Assembly: GCF_000686845.1 (NCBI RefSeq)
Contig: NZ_JMLS01000019.1
Span: 124,001-188,000, forward strand
Direction: 5' to 3'
DNA: 64,000 nt
From: Paenibacillus sp. UNC451MF
Lineage (GTDB): Bacteria > Bacillota > Bacilli > Paenibacillales > NBRC-103111
Part shown: positions 16,995 to 24,768 of the stretch, in pieces
Position numbering within the stretch: the first letter of the stretch is position 1
Layout: every line of letters starts with the position of its first letter
The notes under the pieces: generated by a model
What the model saw: the letters and a program-made list of their open reading frames with translations, nothing else
What the model was told of the DNA's origin: nothing
The model's database searches: none
Position numbers and translations under genes: made by a program

Positions 16995-17600
16995 ATGAAT
17001 GGAAAAACGGATCTAAGAGTACTGCGCACTAGACAATCGATTCGAATGGCGTTTTATGAGCTTATTGAGGAAAAAGGATATGAAGCGATAACGATCCAGG
17101 ATATTGCAGATCGGGCAATGATCAATCGAAACACATTTTATCTTCATCACCAAAATAAACCCGATTTATTGGACACATGTATGGATGAGTTGTTGAGCGA
17201 ACTAAAGAATGCAGTCGTACTATGTCCATTCAATATGAGTCCTTTCCATATTTCTACACTTGAGACAGTCATGCAAACTGTACTGGAGCATATTTCGCGG
17301 AACACCACCTTTTACTATGCCATGTTAATTGAAGAGAATAGAATCTACCAGTTTCGGGCGAAAATGGAGAATATCATTAAAGATAAACTGAATGAAGGCT
17401 GGATTCTTGCTCAGGGAAATTCCCCTTTAGCGCTATCCAAGGAATTACTGCTTGAATACCTCGTATCGTCTTTCATGGGGATTGTCATGTGGTGGATTAA
17501 GAACGATCTTCCTCTTCCTGCGGGTGAAGCTGCATCTCAATTTAGCAGGATCGTTGCCTACGGGCACTTGAAAGCTGCCGGCATCGCCGTCGGGGAATGA
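16995..17600 (+). CDS. TetR/AcrR-family regulator of the SnoaL-permease operon
   Basis: 201 residues with an N-terminal helix-turn-helix (YEAITIQDIADRAMINRNTFY). The C-terminal region (from about residue 75) resembles the TetR_C_8-type domain, with a hydrophobic FMGIVMWWI helix near residue 165. RBS GGGGAGG lies 11 bases before the ATG. It is divergent from the SnoaL/YhgE-like pair and faces a 33-bp palindrome. It is related in its first 60 residues to the other TetR in this island (shared RTR, ITV/IQDIA and NR.TFY positions), but not a recent duplicate. Confidence 0.85.
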   Translation: MNGKTDLRVLRTRQSIRMAFYELIEEKGYEAITIQDIADRAMINRNTFYLHHQNKPDLLDTCMDELLSELKNAVVLCPFNMSPFHISTLETVMQTVLEHISRNTTFYYAMLIEENRIYQFRAKMENIIKDKLNEGWILAQGNSPLALSKELLLEYLVSSFMGIVMWWIKNDLPLPAGEAASQFSRIVAYGHLKAAGIAVGE

Positions 17601-17644
17601 AACTGCATAGCAACATTGAAAAGAGGGAGTTGCGTCGCAAGCGA

Positions 17645-17690
17645 AACGAAAGGAGCTGCCGCGGCATGCTCCTTTCGTTGCTTTAATATA
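17645..17690 (+). terminator. Terminator-like hairpin after tetR
   Basis: AACGAAAGGAGC (17645-17656) pairs perfectly with GCTCCTTTCGTT (17668-17679); TGCCGCGGCA inside is itself a palindrome. The tail is GCTTTAATAT, so termination is likely but not textbook. Confidence 0.6.
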
Positions 17691-17712
17691 GAACGTAGAC
17701 GCTGTAATTCAA

Positions 17713-18291
17713 TTACACGAATGATCTCCCACCTATATTTCTCAACTTTATAACAGAGTCATTGTTCTGAATTGACAATACACCAGGGCTAAGTTCACAG
17801 AGAGTCTCAACATCCTTGGGATTTAAACGTATCTGTTTCTGCACCAGTTCAAAAGCATCCATGCCCGATTGAATTATCGCATCGAAATCTGTTTCTGAAG
17901 AGAGGTGTACCGACTGAGTGAAATCAACCCTAAGTCTTTTGCACGATGAATCATAGCGGCAATGGAGACCCGCCAATACTTCTTAAGCTCTTTGTATCCA
18001 TCCAGTGTAGTATCGCTTGACACCATTGATGCGAATGCCTCTTCAGGAAGTAAAAACGCAGAGGCGAAATGGTTAGCCTGTTGTCCCCTAATTTTAAATT
18101 CTTCTTTAGATAAGTTCTCTTGATTGTGAATTCAAATGCATTAATAAATGCCCTAATTCGTGCGCTGCATCAAAATGCCTTCTTGCAGCTGATTTTTTAT
18201 CTTCACCTAATAGACTCGTATCGCCAAGGCAGTTTAGCCTATCATGCCCGCCACTCCATGTAAAGCCTTTCTGAGTTACTTTGATTCGTTA
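17713..18291 (-). pseudogene. ImmA/IrrE-family metallopeptidase, broken by frameshifts
   Basis: The minus strand encodes GFTWSGGHDRLNCLGD, then HFDAAHELGHLLMHLN, the zinc-binding HELGH motif of ImmA/IrrE proteases. Near 18115 the frame changes and the family pattern continues (QQANHFASAFLLPEEAF, then KKYWRVSIAAMIHRAKDLGL), stopping near 17870. A third frame (DAIIQSGMDAFELV, then DVETLCELSPGVL) restores the C-terminal piece to 17713. The N-terminus is missing beyond a stop at about 18291. ImmA cleaves phage-type repressors such as ImmR to induce mobile elements, so its ruins in a repeat-bounded island are informative. Two frameshifts make it inactive unless sequencing errors are involved. Confidence 0.75.
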
Positions 18292-18323
18292 AAATTCATT
18301 TACACAAAATAATTTACATCCCC

Positions 18324-19169
18324 TTAATTTTTGAATCTATTCCTTAATTTCTCGTCTGCTACAACGAAAGGAAATTCCATATGTATATTATTGTTTGCTG
18401 TAAGGGTGTCTGTAATGATGGAATTAAATCTCTGCAACCAAGATTTAACTCCATCATCTTCAAAATCAATCTGAGCACCAAAAGCAAAATTACGAATTGC
18501 CGATCTTATTCTACTTATCACAATTGTTAGTATTACATATTTATTTGGAGTATCTTCCTCTCTAATATCAGGTACTGCCATTATGACATATTCCCCTTCA
18601 CGATGCGTTGATGCTCCAGTATCATGTATTGCAGATGGCATTGTTGGATGTTTAATTTTACACAACCATCTATATGCGCCATACAATTGTACCCAAGTCA
18701 TCTCATATTCCTGTTCAGAAAACTCATTTTCAAGAACCTGAGCTTCTTCTTTTGCTTGATCGGCATGAAACTTGCATAAATTAACAACCGACCAAGGAGA
18801 ATCACCTGATTTATTATTCATGATAAGACTTGCCCGCTCATCATTGTTGGATATCGCTTCAACTATTAAGGCATTTTCAAACGCCGCCGCAGCAACGCAT
18901 CCTGCTTGCGATGTGTAACCTGTCTGTAATAAGCTCCAAATGGCCCTTAAATCAGTTAGACACCTTTTAAGAAATATCCCTCCAATTTTCGTGCTATTAC
19001 TACCTTCTTGGGCGTTGTTCTTTAACATCGCAACCCCTATACCGCATTCATACAATTTTTCTATCGGTTCTTCGAATACTTTAAGAACTTCATTTAGAGT
19101 TAACGCAGCCGATATCTCCATCTTATAACATGTCTTCCATAGTCCCTTTGCTGATTTGATTTCTTCCAC
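18324..19169 (-). CDS. Hypothetical protein, possibly DUF5677-like
   Basis: 281 residues, soluble, without signal peptide or clear catalytic motif. A helical stretch around residues 70-110 (LKRCLTDLRAIWSLLQTGY, then QAGCVAAAAFENALIVEAI) recalls the RxxLE/AAxxLRxLFEA helix of the DUF5677/HEPN-like group, and a KIKHPTMPSAIHD segment follows near 175. I cannot assign a function. The gene is visibly richer in A+T than rlmH next to it, consistent with transfer. It lies against the rlmH-proximal end of the island, beside the broken ImmA/IrrE gene. A further 200 bases to rlmH hold nothing recognisable. Confidence 0.6.
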   Translation of the reverse strand: MEEIKSAKGLWKTCYKMEISAALTLNEVLKVFEEPIEKLYECGIGVAMLKNNAQEGSNSTKIGGIFLKRCLTDLRAIWSLLQTGYTSQAGCVAAAAFENALIVEAISNNDERASLIMNNKSGDSPWSVVNLCKFHADQAKEEAQVLENEFSEQEYEMTWVQLYGAYRWLCKIKHPTMPSAIHDTGASTHREGEYVIMAVPDIREEDTPNKYVILTIVISRIRSAIRNFAFGAQIDFEDDGVKSWLQRFNSIITDTLTANNNIHMEFPFVVADEKLRNRFKN

Positions 19170-19372
19170 TACACCACATCCTTTATTTTGATTTTCATAA
19201 CATCTTGGATTCAGAACACCCCACTACCTCAAAACTTAGAAGAAACAAACACGTTATCTTCTTATGGTTACAATTATTTTCCTAAGCCCAAAGCGATGTC
19301 TTTTTAAGTATCGTGAACTAGTTACTTGGGAGCAGGGCAAATATATGACGAACCGAACTTTCTACAACAATT

Positions 19373-19400
19373 TTTTTCGCCGTCATTTATGGTATGGTTC
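19373..19400 (+). repeat. rlmH-proximal copy of the 28-bp direct repeat (candidate attachment site)
   Basis: On the minus strand it comprises the last rlmH codons for EPYHK, the TGA stop (19385-19383) and ten downstream bases, identical to 11416-11443. Because ten bases outside the gene are also identical, the match is not explained by protein conservation. Confidence 0.8.
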
Positions 19401-19862
19401 CCCCCGCATAATCTTAAACGCCCTATAAATCTGCTCCACCAGCACCAGCCGCATCAGCTGATGCGGCAAGGTCATGCGGCCGAACGACAGCTTCAGTTCG
19501 GCGCGTGCCAGCACCGCGGGGGCTAGCCCTAGCGAGCCCCCGATGACGAAGGCCACGTGGCTGCGCCCGTACGTGGCCAAGCCCTCCACATGCCGCGCGA
19601 GCTCATCGCTCGATAGCGGCTTGCCGTCAAGAGCGAGCGCCACGACGTAGGCGTCGCTCTTGATCTGCGCGAGGATGCGTTCGCCCTCGCGTTGACGTAC
19701 GAGCGCCTCCTCTGCGGCGCTCATGTTCTCCGGTGCCTTCTCGTCAGGCACCTCACTGATCTGCACTTTGGCATAGGGTCCAAGGCGTTTGACATACTCC
19801 GCAATCCCCTGTACCAAGTACGATTCCTTCAGCTTACCTACAGCAACAATCTGTATTTGCAT
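19383..19862 (-). CDS. rlmH: 23S rRNA (pseudouridine1915-N3)-methyltransferase RlmH
   Basis: 159 residues from ATG at 19862, the family's standard length; AGGATG lies eight bases upstream, whereas an ATG at 19874 would add four extra residues. It is a SPOUT-fold enzyme that methylates pseudouridine 1915 in helix 69 of 23S rRNA, using S-adenosylmethionine bound at the knot ([11 protein letters not shown]). The C-terminus [20 protein letters not shown], then PYHK, is the conserved family ending and forms part of the active site. The gene is strikingly GC-rich. Its 3' end is duplicated 8 kb away, yet the reading frame is intact, as expected if a mobile element inserted just at its end. Confidence 0.97.
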   Translation of the reverse strand: MQIQIVAVGKLKESYLVQGIAEYVKRLGPYAKVQISEVPDEKAPENMSAAEEALVRQREGERILAQIKSDAYVVALALDGKPLSSDELARHVEGLATYGRSHVAFVIGGSLGLAPAVLARAELKLSFGRMTLPHQLMRLVLVEQIYRAFKIMRGEPYHK

Positions 19863-19931
19863 AACCGACAACATCCTTTTCTCTCTTTATGCTTTTGTGG
19901 ATCTCTTGGATCCATCAAGAACTTCTCTAAA

Positions 19932-19971
19932 ATAAAAAGAAGGCCCCGTCTACATCCGAACGTAGGGCCTC
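19932..19971 (-). terminator. Terminator downstream of the CxxH/CxxC gene
   Basis: On the minus strand AGGCCC (19970-19965) pairs with GGGCCT (19946-19941), extended by a weaker inner stem, and a TTCTTTTTATTTT tail follows. It separates the htrA-side transcript from rlmH. Confidence 0.65.
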
Positions 19972-19997
19972 CTCCAACATGCTTGTTTATCCTGCCG

Positions 19998-20165
19998 CTA
20001 TACGACCAAGAATCTTGCACGCTCCATGCAGCGTTCACAATGCGCGGGCGGCTCCCATGCCGGGAAGCGCGTTTCTTCCAAGTCAACAATGTCTGGAGCA
20101 TCCTCATATTCATCGACGAATTGATCGATAGCCAGCTCCAAATGATCTTTACACACTACATACAT
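19998..20165 (-). CDS. CxxH/CxxC small protein (BA_5709 family)
   Basis: A 55-residue protein starting MYVVCKDHLELAIDQF. It has the family's defining N-terminal CKDH and C-terminal CERC motifs, which could bind a metal, and an acidic middle (DEYEDAPDIVDLEE). GGGGT lies eight bases before the ATG. The gene lies between htrA and rlmH, the position these small proteins usually occupy in Bacillales. The function is unknown. The length and both motifs support it as a real gene. Confidence 0.85.
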   Translation of the reverse strand: MYVVCKDHLELAIDQFVDEYEDAPDIVDLEETRFPAWEPPAHCERCMERARFLVV

Positions 20166-20199
20166 AATAAGACCCCATTCTGCTCTGTATACTCCCTTA

Positions 20200-21435
20200 T
20201 TACCGGTCCGTCAGCTCTGCCATTGTTACCGTAGCCGTTGCTTTTTTACCGGCACGGTAATAGGTAATGCTAATTTTGTCGCCAATTTTCTTCTGGCTGT
20301 AAATGTACTTCCTCAGCGCAAGCGTACTGTCTACCGGCTTACCGTCCAGTTCGACGATAACATCATTGGTTTTTAAGCCGGCATCCTTCGCCGGTCCGGT
20401 CGCTTCAATAATGATAATACCAGTTTTCACATTCGCAGGCAGCTTTAATACTTCCGTCCCTTTAAAAGATTGCAAATTTTGCGTCACAACACCAATATAT
20501 GGCCTTTTAATCTTATGATCCTTAATTAACGTATCCACGATCGGCTTAACCGAATTAATAGGAATTGCGAAGCCGAGTCCTTCGACTCCTGTGTCCGCTA
20601 CCTTTAAGGTATTGATGCCGACGACCTTGCCTTCCAAATTCACTAAGGCTCCGCCGCTATTTCCCTGATTAATGGCCGCATCGGTCTGGATGACATCCAT
20701 TTCCCAATCATAATCTCCTTGCTGCCCCAGGGAAACGGGTATCGTCCGTTTGGGCCAACTGATAATTCCCTTCGTCACCGTTGGCGCGTAGCCCAGACCC
20801 AGTGGATTGCCTACCGCAATAGCCGTCTCACCGGCCTTCAATGCATCGGAATCCCCGAACTCCGCAACCTGCTTAATTCCGCTCCCGTCCATCTCCAGCA
20901 CCGCTAAATCGGTCATCTGGTCACGGCCGAGGATCGTTGCTTTTTTCCGTTCGCCGGTGGATGTCACAACCTCTAGCTGACTGAAGCCCTCCACTACGTG
21001 ATTGTTGGTCACGATACGGACTTTGTCTCCCGCCTTTTGAAAAAGAATGCCGGAACCGAGTCCTACAGCTCCCGGAGTGACTCCTTTATCGCCTTCCTTG
21101 TTAAAGGCAACAACACTTATGACAGTCGGGCTAACCTTGGCCGCGGCGCGAACAACGGAATCGCTGGATAACTGCTGCTCATCTGCAGCACCTACCGGAG
21201 CGCCCGCCTTACCGGCTTCTGCAGAAGCAGCAGCAGGCAGTGCCTGATCGGCAGACTGGCCCCCTGCTCCGAATAAGAGCACCAGTGCCAGTGTTACAGC
21301 CGCTCCACCAAACGCAGGCAGCAGCCAGGGAGCTTTGAGCCCTTTTAACCGGCTTCCGGTTGGCTTTCCTGGAGGTGTCCACCCATTCCATCGCGAAACC
21401 TTGGTGGAATAAAAATCATCATCGAACAGACTCAT
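20200..21435 (-). CDS. htrA: HtrA-like trypsin-family serine protease with PDZ domain
   Basis: 411 residues from ATG at 21435 (GGGAG ten bases upstream); a start nine codons earlier is less likely. There is a cytoplasmic N-terminus, one membrane helix (about 36-58), a linker, then the S1C protease domain with His in TNNHVVEG, Asp in DLAVLEMD and Ser in QGNSGGALVNLEG, and a C-terminal PDZ domain (about 305-400, with GIIIIEATGPAKDAGLKTNDVIVELDGK split by a short loop). It faces the cell exterior and degrades misfolded secreted proteins. Its place after walJ matches htrC/yyxA of Bacillus subtilis, an orthologue on synteny. Confidence 0.93.
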   Translation of the reverse strand: MSLFDDDFYSTKVSRWNGWTPPGKPTGSRLKGLKAPWLLPAFGGAAVTLALVLLFGAGGQSADQALPAAASAEAGKAGAPVGAADEQQLSSDSVVRAAAKVSPTVISVVAFNKEGDKGVTPGAVGLGSGILFQKAGDKVRIVTNNHVVEGFSQLEVVTSTGERKKATILGRDQMTDLAVLEMDGSGIKQVAEFGDSDALKAGETAIAVGNPLGLGYAPTVTKGIISWPKRTIPVSLGQQGDYDWEMDVIQTDAAINQGNSGGALVNLEGKVVGINTLKVADTGVEGLGFAIPINSVKPIVDTLIKDHKIKRPYIGVVTQNLQSFKGTEVLKLPANVKTGIIIIEATGPAKDAGLKTNDVIVELDGKPVDSTLALRKYIYSQKKIGDKISITYYRAGKKATATVTMAELTDR

Positions 21436-21645
21436 CACTACCCGCTCCCTTCTCTGCCTCATGCAGAGCCACCATTCTAGTAATCTTTCAAACTTTTACG
21501 AAAAAAAAGGAATGTTTTACCCATCGTAAGACTAGAATAAGAGTATGAACCCGGTAGTAATCCAAGAGAAGCACTCCCGGCAGTAAACTCTGTTGCTTCA
21601 AGGGGAGCCCCCAAAACTCGTTATACGGAAAGGATGCCGAACCCT

Positions 21646-21873
21646 ATGAATCGTATTTCCAACCATTTAGAACAAGTAGATTTGATTGCTAAGGTAGCCG
21701 ACTTGAAGAACGCTCACTACCAGAACTCTTTGCTGGTCAGCGCCCTTATCGAGGTCCTTGTTGAAAAAGGAATTATTACCGCACAAGACATTGCAGCGAT
21801 GTCCGCTCAGTTAGACGCCGCCTTCACTCCGGAACCAGAGCTTACTCCTCATCCAAGCGATCCCACTCCGTAG
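21646..21873 (+). CDS. Conserved hypothetical small protein
   Basis: 75 residues from ATG at 21646, with GGAAAGGATG ten bases upstream (the ATG at 21634 sits on top of that RBS). It is mostly helical: HLEQVDLIAKVADLKNAHYQ, then SALIEVLVEKGIITAQDIAA, then a proline-rich tail. The second helix pair resembles the short helical repeats of nitrile hydratase-accessory-like proteins, but I do not recognise a family with certainty. It runs against the walJ operon and overlaps the 3' end of walJ by 32 bases. Confidence 0.6.
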   Translation: MNRISNHLEQVDLIAKVADLKNAHYQNSLLVSALIEVLVEKGIITAQDIAAMSAQLDAAFTPEPELTPHPSDPTP

Positions 21874-22645
21874 CGCGATCATAATATGTATCCATCAGCC
21901 GGGCGCGGTGGTCATCGGGAGCGAGTCGCTCTTCTACTACATTATTCACCGTTAGCCTGGCCAAATCCATCATGTTATGATCCCGGCTCAAGTGAGCCAA
22001 ATAGACCCGCTTCGTTCTGGAAGTCATGATATCGACGAGGCCTGTTCCGGCGGCTTCATTGGATAAATGCCCCAAATCGCTTAAGATACGCCTTTTAATA
22101 TTCCAGGGGTATCTCCCCATTCGCAGCATCTCGATATCATGATTAGATTCAAGGATCAGCACGTCGCTGTCCTGAATCTTCTCTTTTACCTTGGAGCTCA
22201 TATATCCTAAATCGGTTGCCAAGCTCAGCTTTTGGTCCTCATGGTAGAAACAGTACCCTACTGGCTCCGCCGCGTCATGAGAGATTCCATAGGATTCTAC
22301 CTGAAGCGACCCGAAATTGCGCACTTCACCGGTCTCCATCACACAACGCTTATCCTCAGCAATTTCCCCGATATGCTTGTTCAGCTCTTCCCATGTTTTT
22401 TCATTGGCATATACCGGCAAATCGTATTTCCGTGCTACGGCACCCAACCCTTTAATATGGTCCGCATGTTCATGTGTCACCAGAATCGCATCCAGCTCCG
22501 AGGCGGCCATATCTTTCTCCTTCAGCAGCTGATCTATCTTCTTGGCGCTTAGGCCCGCATCGATTAATACTTTGCCTTCGTCCGTCGCAACAACCAGCGC
22601 ATTCCCTGTAGAACCGCTGGACAATACTGTAAAGCGCATCCCCAT
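21842..22645 (-). CDS. walJ: WalJ (YycJ) metallo-beta-lactamase-fold hydrolase
   Basis: About 268 residues from ATG at 22645, with GGGAG nine bases upstream (alternative starts at 22669 and 22639). The N-terminal FTVLSSGSTGNALVV is the family signature, followed by the zinc motif THEHADHIKG and Asp/His ligands further on (LATDLGYMS, LESNHD, HLSRDHN). WalJ/YycJ proteins are MBL-fold phosphodiesterases or exonucleases encoded in the walRK operon and linked to coordination of cell division and replication. It is cotranscribed with yycI 34 bases upstream. Confidence 0.93.
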   Translation of the reverse strand: MGMRFTVLSSGSTGNALVVATDEGKVLIDAGLSAKKIDQLLKEKDMAASELDAILVTHEHADHIKGLGAVARKYDLPVYANEKTWEELNKHIGEIAEDKRCVMETGEVRNFGSLQVESYGISHDAAEPVGYCFYHEDQKLSLATDLGYMSSKVKEKIQDSDVLILESNHDIEMLRMGRYPWNIKRRILSDLGHLSNEAAGTGLVDIMTSRTKRVYLAHLSRDHNMMDLARLTVNNVVEERLAPDDHRARLMDTYYDRATEWDRLDEE

Positions 22646-22679
22646 GCCTCTAAACTCCCATCCTGACAACTTGCCAAAG

Positions 22680-23417
22680 CTACTTTTTGTTTTTTTGCGG
22701 CGGATCGACCGCCCCGTTCAACGCATGAACGTAATAGATATCTCCATTGCCGACAACCCGCCAGTATGGCACCAAAAACATCGTTTGAGAATTAAACGTC
22801 TGTCCATGATACCCAAGCTTGATGCTGCTGACGACCGTGCCGCTCGGGAAATAATTTTCGATCAGACTGCCCAGTACTGTGTAAGGGGAAATAACCTTCT
22901 GATCCTTTTGCTCTCCCTCCGGCTTAACGTCCGCATACTCTTGGCGATAGGCTACGATCATCCCGTTTTGCTCGGTGAGCTCCAGCTTAACCTCGAACAT
23001 CGGATACGCCCCATACAGCTCATGAAATACGTAGGTACCGTTAGTGCTAAGCACCGGGTCATATAAATATTTATCCATATTCGGTATCACGGCCCGTGCA
23101 GCGGTATCCCTTGACGTCCCCTTACTTAACAACGGACTGTATTTAAACGGTGTCTCCAAAGGAACCGATTTTTCCATCGTCAGCTTTTCATCGTACTGAA
23201 CAACAATTTCCTTCATCCGCGGTACTTCTTTAGGCATCTCTGCGGTAATCTGAATATTTTTGCTCTTCATCAGCCGTTGGATCTCTTCTGTCGCGCTTGC
23301 CGTACTCGGGTCGAACTCCAGAAGATCGGAACGGGTCGTCCATAACTGGTAGCCGAGCACCAAATTCAGCAGAAAAAACGATAGAATTAATATAGTTTTG
23401 GCTCGACTCCAGTCCAT
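22680..23417 (-). CDS. yycI: YycI, membrane regulator of the WalRK system
   Basis: 245 residues with a single N-terminal membrane helix (KTILILSFFLLNLVLGYQLW, residues 7-26), followed by an extracytoplasmic YycI/YycH-like domain. In Bacillus subtilis YycH and YycI contact the WalK sensor through their membrane helices and restrain it. AAGGAGGG precedes the ATG. Unlike the tight walK-yycH junction, 73 bases separate it from yycH. Confidence 0.92.
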   Translation of the reverse strand: MDWSRAKTILILSFFLLNLVLGYQLWTTRSDLLEFDPSTASATEEIQRLMKSKNIQITAEMPKEVPRMKEIVVQYDEKLTMEKSVPLETPFKYSPLLSKGTSRDTAARAVIPNMDKYLYDPVLSTNGTYVFHELYGAYPMFEVKLELTEQNGMIVAYRQEYADVKPEGEQKDQKVISPYTVLGSLIENYFPSGTVVSSIKLGYHGQTFNSQTMFLVPYWRVVGNGDIYYVHALNGAVDPPQKNKK

Positions 23418-23490
23418 GGGTTCCCTCCTTAAAGCTTACTCAGCAATGCTCGATTCATTACTATTTTGGATCTAATGGTATAATCGGCCT

Positions 23491-24768
23491 TTACTCCAAA
23501 AACTCATAAGTGCCGTCCCGCAGCTCTACGGTCCATGCCGGCACTAATTCCATCTTCTGTTCCCCTACGATCGGGCGATATCCCGGAAATACGGAGATCA
23601 CCGCGTTTTTCTTCGGGTATTGGTTCAGCTTGGCATCGAGCACTTCGCCATAGCTTAGCGGTACTTCCTTACTCGTAACCCCTTGCGAATCCGGTATGAT
23701 TGTCGAGCGCTCATAGCTTGAAACGATGCCCTTTTGCAGCACCATCTTAATAAATCCGATATTTTCACTGCGCTGATTTATGATCGGAAGTGAACCGTAA
23801 TACTGTCGGAATATAAAGGCTTGATTCACCGGAAGCAGCCGCTGCGGTACCTTTTGCACCCCATACTGGCCATTCCAGCCGCCATGCTGATTGACAAACT
23901 GCACAGCTGAAATTAAGTTTTCCTGCACATCGATCTTGCTGTCGGCAGGTGCAACTGGGTCCGAGTAAATAAGCCAATGCTGATCGTTTTTCAGCTGCAA
24001 TCCCCGTTTGGCGTCCGTATATATTTCCGTCCCATCCCATTCCGACAAGTTTCTTGTAATGGCTGGATCTACGAAGAACGTTCGTTTCAGCTGATCGCCT
24101 GTAAATTGCGTGTACGAGAATTTATAACTAGGGAACGCAACCGGCTTGGTCGGCAAATAGTAATCACCGTCGACTTTGTACGGTACCGTGCCTTCCACCA
24201 CCATTAGCCGCTCGATATCCTTAGCGGAAATGTCCGCCTTCTGCACCTCATATACCGTACTGGCCGTATCCGTGAATAATATCGTACGAACCTCGTCCTT
24301 TGCTTCCCTGGCGATAATCCAAATCCGCGTAATGATATCGTTGTCCGGTGGCAAGTCGCCTTTTAGCTGCATAATGCGTTGTAAAATATTTATCGGAACT
24401 CCATCGCGAAATGTCAGTTCAATCCCCTGTTGTTTGCCACGAACCTCATCCAGATTCATGTTTAAGGCAGATACGGTTGTTTTACGAAATCCTGAAAGCG
24501 TCCTCTGCTTCACACTATCCAGCACCTGATTGTAAGCAGCCGTATTCGGGTACAGCACTGTATGCACCTGATTGCCCATATGAAGGATCACTTGATCTGC
24601 AAACAACAGATCTTCTAATTTTGCCTGCGTTCCAATAGGATCGGTCTTAACGTAGTCCTGCTGAACGAGTGGATCGAACTTAGGAGAACTGTAGGAAAGG
24701 TAGTACGTCTGCACCAAGCTAAGTCCGACCAGCAGCACCAACAGCCATGTTTTCAGCTTATCGATCAT
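23491..24768 (-). CDS. yycH: YycH, membrane regulator of the WalRK system
   Basis: 425 residues: an N-terminal membrane helix (LKTWLLVLLVGLSLVQTYYL, residues 5-24) and a large extracytoplasmic region of YycH type. It partners YycI in controlling WalK activity. The start ATG overlaps the walK stop in ATGA, indicating translational coupling. The length is close to other YycH proteins. Confidence 0.92.
   Translation of the reverse strand: MIDKLKTWLLVLLVGLSLVQTYYLSYSSPKFDPLVQQDYVKTDPIGTQAKLEDLLFADQVILHMGNQVHTVLYPNTAAYNQVLDSVKQRTLSGFRKTTVSALNMNLDEVRGKQQGIELTFRDGVPINILQRIMQLKGDLPPDNDIITRIWIIAREAKDEVRTILFTDTASTVYEVQKADISAKDIERLMVVEGTVPYKVDGDYYLPTKPVAFPSYKFSYTQFTGDQLKRTFFVDPAITRNLSEWDGTEIYTDAKRGLQLKNDQHWLIYSDPVAPADSKIDVQENLISAVQFVNQHGGWNGQYGVQKVPQRLLPVNQAFIFRQYYGSLPIINQRSENIGFIKMVLQKGIVSSYERSTIIPDSQGVTSKEVPLSYGEVLDAKLNQYPKKNAVISVFPGYRPIVGEQKMELVPAWTVELRDGTYEFLE

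Larger units (their letters stand above)
11416..19400. mobile_element. Putative rlmH-anchored integrated element bounded by 28-bp direct repeats
   Basis: About 7.96 kb lie between the two repeat copies, one of which is the 3' end of rlmH. Contents are accessory genes: a broken dehydrogenase, TetR plus MFS, a permease plus SnoaL-fold protein with TetR, a broken ImmA/IrrE and an unrecognised gene. Staphylococcal SCC elements integrate at this exact site, leaving a repeat of the gene's last codons. I find no ccr serine recombinase or tyrosine integrase, so this would be a decayed or trans-mobilised cassette. The direct repeat is seen; the mobile-element reading is inference. Confidence 0.6.

Noticed and set aside
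19838-20113. 91-residue minus-strand frame
   Set aside because: It overlaps both rlmH and the CxxH/CxxC gene in another frame. The 55-residue CxxH/CxxC protein explains the region better.
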